DNA from: an uncultured Lactobacillus sp.
GTDB lineage: Bacteria; Bacillota; Bacilli; Lactobacillales; Lactobacillaceae
Direction of reading: 5' to 3'
DNA: 6,164 nucleotides
NCBI GenBank assembly: GCA_947252915.1
Contig: CAMXWI010000058.1
Coordinates: forward strand, 1 to 6,164
Part shown: piece after piece, positions 1 through 6,006 of the stretch
Numbering within the stretch: position 1 is the first letter of the stretch
Layout: every line of letters begins with the position of its first letter
Made by a program: the position numbers and the translations under genes
Notes under the pieces: generated by a model
Database searches by the model: none
Told to the model about the DNA's origin: nothing
Seen by the model: the letters and a program-made list of their open reading frames with translations, nothing else

Positions 1-48
1 AGATCCTCGCAACCGTCTCGTGGGCTCGGAGATGTGTATAAGAGACAG
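1..48 (+). other. Illumina Nextera adapter and index (contamination, not genomic)
   Basis: Positions 15-48 match the 34-base Nextera read-2 transposase adapter, and its last 19 bases (30-48) are the Tn5 mosaic end that finishes in AAGAGACAG. Positions 1-4 (AGAT) equal the end of the P7 flow-cell oligo. Positions 5-14 (CCTCGCAACC) sit exactly where a 10-base i7 index belongs. The order P7 end, index, read-2 adapter, insert is that of a Nextera library molecule, so this is untrimmed adapter left at a contig end by reads running through a short insert. Genomic DNA starts at 49. The adapter match is seen directly; the origin by read-through is inferred. Confidence 0.98.
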
Positions 49-807
49 CATTACTCGGCGATTAAAATCAGCGCGAATTTTAAAAAGCTCATTAATTGGC
101 TGTACTAACAACCGACCAGTTTTGGTAAATTGATAACCGCCCCACATGTGTTGACGAATTGGCGGTAATAACTTACTTTTTATGTACCGAAGCCGCCCTA
201 CAAGGCGGCGTCCATCAACAAAACCAGCAGTCACTGGATCATAAACGTCAATATAATTATTGACCTTATGCTTAAATTTACGGACCCGTCGTTGTTGCCG
301 ACGACTGAGTAACCAATAAATATTGGGGCCTTCATAAATATCGCCCCGTTTAATCTGCCCCAGCTTAAGACAATTGGCGAGCGCATATTGGATATTAATT
401 GAACCTAGCGAGTGACCATATAAATAGAACTTCGCTTCTGGATACTTACGTAAAATCCCATTCAACTTGCGAGCCGCCGTCCGCAATTGACTCGGAATCA
501 CCCCACGTTGGACAAATAAAGACCAACCAATTGGTAAATTCGTTGCTAGCCATTCATGATTCCAAGTTTCAATCGTCCCTTTGATTAATCCAGATGAACC
601 TTTAAACAGCAGTGTATATTCCCTTTGTGGCCGATTTTCAATCACAAACATTTGAAAACCATCCGCCGTTTGGCAATGCTGGATCACCCTTCCAAACGGT
701 TGCTGATCGATTTTAACTACTTGATCAGTCTGTAGCAACTGATATTCCATTTGGGCAACTTGCAAACGTTCGCGATCATTTAAGTCACGATTACAAAGCA
801 TTTTCAT
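49..807 (-). CDS. Lipase-like alpha/beta hydrolase, C-terminus cut off by the contig end
   Basis: This frame runs for 253 genomic codons without a stop and is then cut by the adapter, so the real C-terminus is missing. The protein begins MKMLCNRDLN. A beta-strand plus nucleophile elbow, FYLYGHSLGS (residues 127-136), puts the likely nucleophile at Ser133, and class 3 lipases and related esterases share the GHSLG form. Asp187 or Asp190 (YIDVYDPVT) and His220 (RQHMWGG) lie in the right order for the rest of a Ser-Asp-His triad, but this assignment is inferred. No signal peptide or membrane span is visible, which suggests a cytoplasmic enzyme; the substrate is unknown. The ATG at 807-805 overlaps the TGA of the upstream hydrolase-like gene by one base, so translation is probably coupled. 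A second ATG at 801-799 follows GGTGAT (811-806), which matches the 3' part of an extended Shine-Dalgarno sequence, so it could be the true start. Confidence 0.82.
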
Positions 808-1373
808 CACCGCAAGTTCTCACTTAATGCCTTAATTCCCGCTTCATTCAACGTCTTACCCATTTTCGGCACTACTTCTAAGTGCCCATCAATTAAACGA
901 TTCTTGAGTTCTTGGGCAACTCGCCGATTTTTGCGATCTTGTTCCCCAGTAAAGAGGTAGGTTAAGCCCTGAACGTGCATCAATTCACCCGTTAAATCCA
1001 CCCCTTGGAGTGATTGTTTAAGTGACTTAAGCTGATGGCGGTCTAATGGAGCTGGTTGAAATAGTCCTGAATTTAGCAAATTCATTGAAGCTTGATAATG
1101 CGGTCGGACTAAAATTAGCCGATCAAGTCGTCCCAAAAGATCAACTGCTGCTCGTAACGCAACTAAGGCACCAAAGTCTTCTCCAATCAAAATGACTGGC
1201 TGGGCCACGGTTCGTAGATAGTCAACTACCGCTTGAACTAGTTGGTAAAATGTGTACGGGTTGAGCTGAAATTGTTGATAATCGAGAACTTGCAACTGAC
1301 GGTGCCCAATATTTACTTGTTGCCAATCACTATGTTCTCGTTTGAATGATGGTAATACCACTACTGTCCCCAT
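807..1373 (-). CDS. Alpha/beta-hydrolase-fold protein with an altered catalytic triad
   Basis: The product is a small, probably cytoplasmic protein of 188 residues, short for the alpha/beta hydrolase fold. It has the fold's usual order: an N-terminal strand (TVVVLPSF), a strand leading into an elbow (PVILIGEDFGALVALRAA, about 59-76), a late strand with an acidic residue (YLFTGEQD, Asp146), and a C-terminal segment where the catalytic His is expected. The elbow is G-E-D-F-G, with Asp66 where Ser normally sits. The usual GH(T/S)L motif reads MGKTLNE, so Lys173 replaces His. Asp nucleophiles occur in epoxide hydrolases and haloalkane dehalogenases, but those keep the His, so this may be a non-catalytic member. 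No lid domain is evident. I chose the ATG at 1373 because AGAGG (1385-1381) is 7 bases from it and only 1 base from the ATG at 1379, which would add two residues (MI). It overlaps the following lipase-like gene. The substrate is unknown. Confidence 0.85.
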   Translation of the reverse strand: MGTVVVLPSFKREHSDWQQVNIGHRQLQVLDYQQFQLNPYTFYQLVQAVVDYLRTVAQPVILIGEDFGALVALRAAVDLLGRLDRLILVRPHYQASMNLLNSGLFQPAPLDRHQLKSLKQSLQGVDLTGELMHVQGLTYLFTGEQDRKNRRVAQELKNRLIDGHLEVVPKMGKTLNEAGIKALSENLR

Positions 1374-1380
1374 AATCATT

Positions 1381-1385
1381 CCTCT
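1381..1385 (-). promoter_or_regulatory. Ribosome binding site that selects the start at 1373
   Basis: The minus strand reads AAAGAGGA-ATG-ATT-ATG. AGAGG is one base from the first ATG (1379), which is too close for initiation, and seven bases from the second (1373), which is a normal distance. The second ATG is therefore preferred. Confidence 0.6.
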
Positions 1386-1403
1386 TTCATCATGATTTCT
1401 TTT

Positions 1404-1412
1404 ATTTTAGCA
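1404..1412 (-). promoter_or_regulatory. Likely extended -10 promoter of the hydrolase pair
   Basis: The minus strand carries TGCTAAAAT: the TG of an extended -10 element, one base, then TAAAAT (5 of 6 to TATAAT). No good -35 hexamer is visible; that position falls inside the terminator hairpin of the preceding gene. The transcript would start near 1397, leaving a leader of about 20 bases that contains the AGAGG site. A separate promoter is needed here because a strong terminator lies directly upstream. The assignment is inferred from sequence only. Confidence 0.45.
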
Positions 1413-1421
1413 TGATTCAAC

Positions 1422-1454
1422 AAAAAAGACGTGAGCACCAGCTCACGTCTTTTT
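1422..1454 (-). terminator. Intrinsic terminator after the DUF308 gene
   Basis: A perfect 14-base-pair inverted repeat (arms 1423-1436 and 1441-1454, core GACGTGAGC / GCTCACGTC) encloses a four-base loop. On the minus strand it ends in six T (1427-1422), as expected of a Rho-independent terminator. It starts 15 bases past the stop of the membrane protein gene. The arms are flanked by A and T runs on both sides, so it could also stop plus-strand transcription, although no plus-strand gene is present. Confidence 0.92.
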
Positions 1455-1469
1455 AAAAACTTAGCACCT

Positions 1470-1991
1470 TTAAAAGGCAGCAACAATTGCAATTACTCCT
1501 AACAAGATCAGAGCAGCAGCGATTAACCAAACAAGAGTAATTGCCGAAAGCGCAGGGTTAAACAGTAAGATAACCCCTACAATCACGCCGATGACGTTCA
1601 AGACAACTAGTAGCCAGTAGTATCCCTTACCAAATTGCCGGTAGAAGTTGGAAACCTGCAATTGACCAATACTGTCAATAATAAACCAAAAAGCAAACAG
1701 GTAAGCAATTGTTAATGCGCCAACGCCCCGTACAAACAGGAAAATCAAACCAACGATAATATCTAAGATGGCCATAATTAACAACCAAGCAGATCGGTGA
1801 TTCAGTAAATTATTCACCGTCTGGCGAAGCCAAATTTCATAGATTCCCTTTATGATGGCACCAATTCCCATCAAAATTGCCACTAACCGCAGGGTTTTAT
1901 CGATATGATACATCGAAACACACCCTAAAATGACCAATAGGACACCTAAAATAAAGGCTGCCCAATCAAAACGCTTATTTGCTCGTTCCAC
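1470..1991 (-). CDS. DUF308/HdeD-like six-span membrane protein
   Basis: The product is a hydrophobic protein of 173 residues with six predicted membrane spans at about 10-28, 32-54, 67-87, 90-110, 124-144 and 147-172. The spans pair into repeated hairpins, the layout of the HdeD/DUF308 family. The segment LLFNPALSAITLVWLIAAALILLG, described here by its key residues Asn-Pro before the last span and Gly near its end, fits the last DUF308 repeat. E. coli HdeD is tied to acid resistance, but the role in lactic acid bacteria is not established and I do not infer it here. The protein ends almost directly after span six, and no signal peptide precedes span one. I chose the GTG at 1991 because AGAAGGA (2004-1998) lies six bases ahead of it. 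An ATG at 2009 would add MREGII but has no ribosome binding site upstream, and the site would fall inside its coding sequence. The gene follows the exonuclease gene without a visible terminator and ends at a strong one. Confidence 0.87.
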   Translation of the reverse strand: MERANKRFDWAAFILGVLLVILGCVSMYHIDKTLRLVAILMGIGAIIKGIYEIWLRQTVNNLLNHRSAWLLIMAILDIIVGLIFLFVRGVGALTIAYLFAFWFIIDSIGQLQVSNFYRQFGKGYYWLLVVLNVIGVIVGVILLFNPALSAITLVWLIAAALILLGVIAIVAAF

Positions 1992-1997
1992 AATTAT

Positions 1998-2004
1998 TCC
2001 TTCT
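1998..2004 (-). promoter_or_regulatory. Ribosome binding site that selects the GTG start at 1991
   Basis: AGAAGGA on the minus strand is followed by six bases and then GTG. The upstream in-frame ATG at 2009 is preceded by TGTGATTATAA, with no purine-rich site. Confidence 0.7.
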
Positions 2005-2025
2005 CTCATTTATAATCACAAATTC

Positions 2026-2034
2026 AGTATACCA
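2026..2034 (-). promoter_or_regulatory. Likely extended -10 promoter of the DUF308 gene
   Basis: The minus strand reads TGGTATACT: an extended -10 TG, one base, then TATACT (5 of 6 to TATAAT). The best -35 is weak (TATAGA at 2055-2050, 18-base spacer). A start near 2019 would leave a leader of about 28 bases before the GTG. The extended -10 lies against an imperfect palindrome (2032-2043) that could be an operator. Sequence-only inference. Confidence 0.45.
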
Positions 2035-2064
2035 CGATTGTGGATGCCCTCTATACTAAATTAA

Positions 2065-2892
2065 TTATAAATCAATGTCTAATTCAATCGGCGTATGATC
2101 ACGGCGTGCTCCGGTATCAATCATCGATGATTTCACTACCTTACCGGCGATCCGATCACTAACCAACCAGTAGTCAATCCGCCATCCAGAGTTATTTTGC
2201 TTGCTGGTAATAACCCGTTGTGCCCACCAGGAATAGGCACCTTTTTCTTCTGGATGAAGGTGACGGAAACTATCCGTAAAACCAGCCTTTAATAATTTAG
2301 TAAAGTGCTCACGTTCTTCGTCGGTAAAGCCAGCTGAATGGTGATTATTTTCTGGATGGGCCAGGTCGATCGGCTCATGAGCAACGTTAAAATCACCACT
2401 GGCGATCACTGGCTTTTGCTGGTCTAATTGTTGAAGATATTCTCGGTAACGGTCATCCCAAATTTGCCGTTCAGCCAAGCGACGGATCCCGGTTCCTGAG
2501 TTCGGTGTATACACTTCCGTAACAAAAAAGTCTGGAAATTCTAAAGTAATCATCCGGCCCTCATCATCCATGGGTTCTGGAGCACCAATTTGCGGATAAG
2601 ATATCTTTGGTGCGAGACCAGTTCGATAAAGATACATTGTTCCTGCGTACCCTTTCCGGGCGGGTTCAACTGAACTCCGCCAGGCAACTTGGTAGTCTGG
2701 GAAAAGTTCATTCAAAACTGTCAAGTGCTTCTTGGTGGGGCCATTTTTGGAAAGCTTAGTTTCCTGAATGGCAATCACATCAGGCGCTAAATCGGCAATT
2801 TTGTGCAAAACTTCCCGGGTTTCTCCGGCCCGAGTCGATGTTCCAGTCAACGCAGCATTAATTGAATCAATATTCCAAGAAATAAATTTCAT
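2065..2892 (-). CDS. exoA: Exodeoxyribonuclease III / AP endonuclease
   Basis: This is a DNA repair nuclease of the exonuclease III family (275 residues, the usual length). Such enzymes cut DNA at abasic sites and remove nucleotides from 3' ends in base excision repair, with a divalent metal. The conserved motifs appear in order: SWNID (Asn7), QETK (metal-binding Glu44), GYAGTMYLY, VYTPNSG (Tyr128), GDFNVAHEPIDL (Asp167 and Asn169), GFTDEER, YSWW, GWRIDYWL, and a terminal RRDHTPI with the Asp265-His266 pair. All residues needed for activity are present, and no signal peptide is visible. I chose the second of two adjacent ATGs (2892) because AGGAGG (2904-2899) is six bases away; the first (2895) is only three bases away and would add one Met. 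A weak -10-like TAAGAT lies at 2921-2916 without a convincing -35. No terminator follows before the DUF308 gene, so read-through is possible. Confidence 0.96.
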   Translation of the reverse strand: MKFISWNIDSINAALTGTSTRAGETREVLHKIADLAPDVIAIQETKLSKNGPTKKHLTVLNELFPDYQVAWRSSVEPARKGYAGTMYLYRTGLAPKISYPQIGAPEPMDDEGRMITLEFPDFFVTEVYTPNSGTGIRRLAERQIWDDRYREYLQQLDQQKPVIASGDFNVAHEPIDLAHPENNHHSAGFTDEEREHFTKLLKAGFTDSFRHLHPEEKGAYSWWAQRVITSKQNNSGWRIDYWLVSDRIAGKVVKSSMIDTGARRDHTPIELDIDL

Positions 2893-2898
2893 CATGAT

Positions 2899-2904
2899 CC
2901 TCCT
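2899..2904 (-). promoter_or_regulatory. Ribosome binding site of the exonuclease gene
   Basis: AGGAGG on the minus strand, within AAAGAGGAGGATC, is three bases from one ATG (2895) and six from the next (2892), which favours the second. The overlapping purine run (AAAGAGG) could also serve the first, so the choice is moderate. Confidence 0.6.
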
Positions 2905-2959
2905 CTTTGATTAATATCTTACGCCGAACGCCCATTAATTGCATTATCATCTTCCACAT

Positions 2960-2991
2960 AAAAAGGAGGCTGGGTAACTCCCGGCCTCCTT
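2960..2991 (-). terminator. Intrinsic terminator of the maltose operon
   Basis: Twelve-base arms (2963-2974 and 2980-2991) enclose a five-base loop. They pair fully except for one A-C mismatch on the minus-strand RNA, and a run of five T (2964-2960) follows on that strand. It lies about 30 bases past the beta-phosphoglucomutase stop and separates the sugar operon from the exonuclease gene. Confidence 0.9.
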
Positions 2992-3022
2992 GATGATTGT
3001 TGCGATGAGTGAATAGTTATAA

Positions 3023-3682
3023 CTATAGTTGTGCTTTAATTGCGTCTAATGAAACCTCGCTCGTTTCATTAAACTTAACATCTGCGGCCTTCAGACTACT
3101 GCCTATCCCGATAGAGAGTTCTCCAGCGCTGTTGATGGCCTGAATTCCAGCCTGTGCGTCTTCGACCCCAGCTACTTCGTTAACTGGCAAATTCATCGTC
3201 TTGGCCGCTTCAACATAAATTTCTGGTTCCGGCTTTCCTTTAGAAAGCTTTGCTGGATCAACGATCTCCTCAAAATAGTCCGTCAATTGCAGGTACTTTA
3301 AAACTTTCGGAGCATTCTTGGAAGCAGAAGCTAACACTAAGTGATAGCCTGCAGCCTTTAGTTCATCTAAGAATGCTTTCATTCCCGGTAAGATATCAGC
3401 CGGCGTTAAAGTTTCCACTAACTTAACATAGTTCTCATTCTTTTCCGTCGCCAACGCCACCTTCTCATCCTGTGAATAGTCATTTTCATGACCACCGGCC
3501 TTGAGAATCAACTCGAGGGAATCCATCCGACTAACACCCTTAAGTGCATCAGCTAATTCCGGGGTCCATTCCGTCCCCACCTTGTCAGCCAATTGGTGCC
3601 AAGCCTGCCCATGGAACCGGGCAGTATCAGCAATTACCCCATCCATGTCGAAGGCAAATCCTTTAATCTCAGAAAAGTTCAT
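3023..3682 (-). CDS. pgmB: Beta-phosphoglucomutase
   Basis: This cytoplasmic HAD-superfamily enzyme (219 residues, the usual length) converts beta-D-glucose 1-phosphate to glucose 6-phosphate through a phospho-aspartyl enzyme and a glucose 1,6-bisphosphate intermediate. FDMDGVIADT supplies the nucleophile Asp12 and the acid/base Asp14. Thr20, His24 and the cap-domain loop KGVSRMDSL (48-56) match residues known in the Lactococcus lactis enzyme. LASASKN (Ser119, Lys122), GKPEPE (Lys150) and GVEDAQAGIQAI (Glu174, Asp175) complete the phosphate and magnesium sites. AAGGAG (3695-3690) lies seven bases before the ATG. The gene starts 19 bases after the maltose phosphorylase stop, with no promoter or terminator between, and it uses that enzyme's product, so the two form one operon. 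The operon ends at the hairpin at 2960-2991. Confidence 0.97.
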   Translation of the reverse strand: MNFSEIKGFAFDMDGVIADTARFHGQAWHQLADKVGTEWTPELADALKGVSRMDSLELILKAGGHENDYSQDEKVALATEKNENYVKLVETLTPADILPGMKAFLDELKAAGYHLVLASASKNAPKVLKYLQLTDYFEEIVDPAKLSKGKPEPEIYVEAAKTMNLPVNEVAGVEDAQAGIQAINSAGELSIGIGSSLKAADVKFNETSEVSLDAIKAQL

Positions 3683-3701
3683 GGTTAATCTCCTTCCTGA
3701 A

Positions 3702-5954
3702 TTACTTTAATTCTAACTTTTGACCATCTAAATCAATCGTAATTGGGTCACCAGATACTAAGTCAATCTTCGTACCGTGCTTATCAAGCTTAACCTTTAA
3801 GATCCGCCCCCGGAACATTTGACGGAATTGGTATGAATCCCACTTCTTTGGTAAGAATGGTGCAAAGTGAAGTTGATCATCACGAACCCGCATGCCGGCA
3901 AATCCTTGAACAATGTCCAACCATGAACCCGTCATGGAAGTGATGTGCAAACCATCAGAAGTATCATTGTTGTAGTTATCAAGGTCAAGGCGGGCTGAAC
4001 GTTCGTATAATTCAACAGCCTTGTCTTCATAGCCAATATCAGCCGCAATAATGGAGTAAACGGAAGCGGAAAGGCTTGATTCATGAACCGTAAATTGTTC
4101 ATAGAAGTCAAAGTTATTCTTCTTTTCTTCTTTGGTAAAGTCATCAATAAAGTCCCACAGACCTTGAATAACGTCCCCTTGCTTAACATATGGTGAACGA
4201 AGAATCTTGTCCCATGACCAGTTTTGGTTCAGTGGGAGTTGATCACTTGGAATTTCAGAAACTGGGGTCAGGTCCTTATCTAAGAAGCCATCATTTTCTG
4301 GGAAAATATCTTTCTGCTTGTCGTATGGCAAGTACATATTATCCACGATACCCTTCCAGTAACGCTTTTCATCTTCGGAAACGTTGAGCTTCTTGGCAAC
4401 ATCGTCATCAACTTCTGCCAAGATTTCCAGTGTGTACTTCAATGTCCATTGACAAAGTAGGTTCGTGTACCAGTCGTTGTTGACGTTGTTATCGTATTCA
4501 TCTGGACCGGTTACCCCGTGCAACATGTACTTGTTTTGCCGTTGTGAGTAATGAACCCGGTCTGCCCAGAACCGCGAAATTTCGGTTAGGACTTCCGCGC
4601 CTTCGTTGAGTACGTATGACTTGTCGCCCGTGTACTTAGTGTATAGGTAAATCGCAAAGGCAATGTCACCATTCCGGTGGATTTCTTCAAAGGTAATTTC
4701 CCATTCGTTGTGGCATTCGATCCCGTTAAAGGTCACCATTGGGAATAATGCACCCTTCAAACCTTGTTCCTTAGCGTTTACAAAGGCACCATCCAGTTGC
4801 TTATACCGGTACATTAATAAGTTACGGGCAATTTCTGGGTTGGCAACCCCTAAGTAGACTGGAATACAGTAAGCTTCTGTATCCCAGTATGTAGCACCAC
4901 CGTACTTTTCACCAGTGAAGCCCTTTGGACTAATATTCAGCCGGTAATCATTACCATAGTAGGTTGAGAAGAGTTGGAAGAGGTTAAAGCGAATCCCTTG
5001 TTGGGCCCCTTCGTCTCCTTCAATTTCAACATCGGACTTTGTCCACCGGTCGGCCCATTCTTGGACATGGGGAGCTAATAAATCATCAAAGCTTTGACCA
5101 TCTAATTGGTCGGTTAAATCATCTAAACGCTTGTCGATCGCTGCTTGGGAATCAAAGTCCCGAGAGGTAACGACAACGGACCGCTTTTCAATTGTTACTT
5201 CTTGGTCAGCAGCTACTGTGCCCGCAAAGTTATTGTAAGCATCCTTCTCATCAGTACCATCACCGACGTGGGCTAAATCCGTCTTCGTGGTCGTCTTCAT
5301 CCCGACAGTAAACTGTGGCGTCCCAAAGTCGTTCGGCTTCGTTTCAGAAGTTAATTCGGCATGTTCATCACTAGCATTCTTGCCCAAAACGTTCCAGAAT
5401 TGTTCATCGTAGTTGGCGTCTTCATTATAGACATCCGCATCAATCATGCTGGTAACTTCGACCTTTGCATCATCATTACCGTGATTCTTAATGTGCAACC
5501 GTTGACCCACTAATTCTTTTTGGACGGCCGAAACGAACCGTTCAAAGTTGAAGTACATTTCAGTACCACCGATTTCAACGGTAAATTCACGAGTTAAGAC
5601 GCCCCGTTTCATATCAAGATCTAATTTGAAATCTTTTGGTGTTTGTTTGTTTAAGTCCAGTTGTTCACCGTTAACTTTAATGATTAACTTCATAAAGTTA
5701 ACCGCGTTGATCATCTTACCAAAGTATTTTGGATAACCGTTCTTCCACCAACCAACACGTGTCTTGTCAGGGAACCAAACCCCACCGAGGTAGACTCCTT
5801 GCATATGGTCACCGGTGTAGCCTTCTTCGAAGAAGCCCCGCATTCCCAAGTTTTCGTTTGCTAATGACGTCATTGATTCCTGAAGGCGTTTATCTTCTGG
5901 ATCCCATTGTTTAGTTGCAACGTGCCATGGCGCAATATCAAATGTTCTTTTCAT
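3702..5954 (-). CDS. malP: Maltose phosphorylase (glycoside hydrolase family 65)
   Basis: This cytoplasmic enzyme splits maltose with inorganic phosphate into D-glucose and beta-D-glucose 1-phosphate, with inversion at the anomeric carbon. Its 750 residues match the family length. An N-terminal beta-sandwich domain (about 1-270) and a linker precede an (alpha/alpha)6 barrel (about 320-690) and a short C-terminal beta domain. VTGPDEYDNN contains the general acid Glu486, which corresponds to Glu487 of the Lactobacillus brevis enzyme. YGGATYWDTEAY (351-362), KQGDVIQGLW (591-600), HESSLS (624-629) and HITSMTGSW (670-678) are conserved active-site or phosphate-site segments. Other GH65 phosphorylases act on trehalose or kojibiose; maltose is favoured by overall sequence character and by the neighbours, but specificity was not tested. 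AAAGG (5967-5963) lies eight bases before the ATG. A transporter gene ends 52 bases upstream with no terminator between, and pgmB follows. Confidence 0.96.
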   Translation of the reverse strand: MKRTFDIAPWHVATKQWDPEDKRLQESMTSLANENLGMRGFFEEGYTGDHMQGVYLGGVWFPDKTRVGWWKNGYPKYFGKMINAVNFMKLIIKVNGEQLDLNKQTPKDFKLDLDMKRGVLTREFTVEIGGTEMYFNFERFVSAVQKELVGQRLHIKNHGNDDAKVEVTSMIDADVYNEDANYDEQFWNVLGKNASDEHAELTSETKPNDFGTPQFTVGMKTTTKTDLAHVGDGTDEKDAYNNFAGTVAADQEVTIEKRSVVVTSRDFDSQAAIDKRLDDLTDQLDGQSFDDLLAPHVQEWADRWTKSDVEIEGDEGAQQGIRFNLFQLFSTYYGNDYRLNISPKGFTGEKYGGATYWDTEAYCIPVYLGVANPEIARNLLMYRYKQLDGAFVNAKEQGLKGALFPMVTFNGIECHNEWEITFEEIHRNGDIAFAIYLYTKYTGDKSYVLNEGAEVLTEISRFWADRVHYSQRQNKYMLHGVTGPDEYDNNVNNDWYTNLLCQWTLKYTLEILAEVDDDVAKKLNVSEDEKRYWKGIVDNMYLPYDKQKDIFPENDGFLDKDLTPVSEIPSDQLPLNQNWSWDKILRSPYVKQGDVIQGLWDFIDDFTKEEKKNNFDFYEQFTVHESSLSASVYSIIAADIGYEDKAVELYERSARLDLDNYNNDTSDGLHITSMTGSWLDIVQGFAGMRVRDDQLHFAPFLPKKWDSYQFRQMFRGRILKVKLDKHGTKIDLVSGDPITIDLDGQKLELK

Positions 5955-6006
5955 GGTAAATTCCTTTCTTATTTAAATCCTTTAATTCAATTCTCTTAGT
6001 AACTTT

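Noticed and set aside
30..48. Tn5 mosaic end as evidence of a transposon insertion
   Set aside because: It is joined to the read-2 adapter, an index and the P7 end, so it comes from library preparation rather than from a mobile element.
399..584. Plus-strand open frame of 61 codons opposite the lipase-like gene
   Set aside because: The minus strand here encodes the GHSLG protein without interruption; the plus-strand frame has no supporting features.
2896..2959. Promoter of the exonuclease gene
   Set aside because: A promoter is expected after the terminator, but only a 4-of-6 -10 (TAAGAT, 2921-2916) without a fitting -35 was visible, too weak for a feature.
3501..3710. Plus-strand open frame of 69 codons opposite the start of pgmB
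   Set aside because: It lies antisense to a well-supported gene, has no recognisable domain and no convincing ribosome site; it is a shadow of the real coding frame.
3932..4189. Minus-strand open frame of 85 codons inside the maltose phosphorylase gene
   Set aside because: It is out of frame within a complete, conserved GH65 coding sequence and its translation resembles no protein family.
4190..5914. Several short plus-strand open frames (4190-4387, 4663-4857, 5548-5736, 5729-5914) opposite the maltose phosphorylase gene
   Set aside because: All are antisense to conserved catalytic or structural segments, are short, and have low-complexity or non-protein-like translations.
5955..6006. Possible promoter or cre box between the transporter and maltose phosphorylase genes
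   Set aside because: The gap is AT-rich, but no -35/-10 pair with good spacing and no TGWAANCGNTNWCA-like box could be found.
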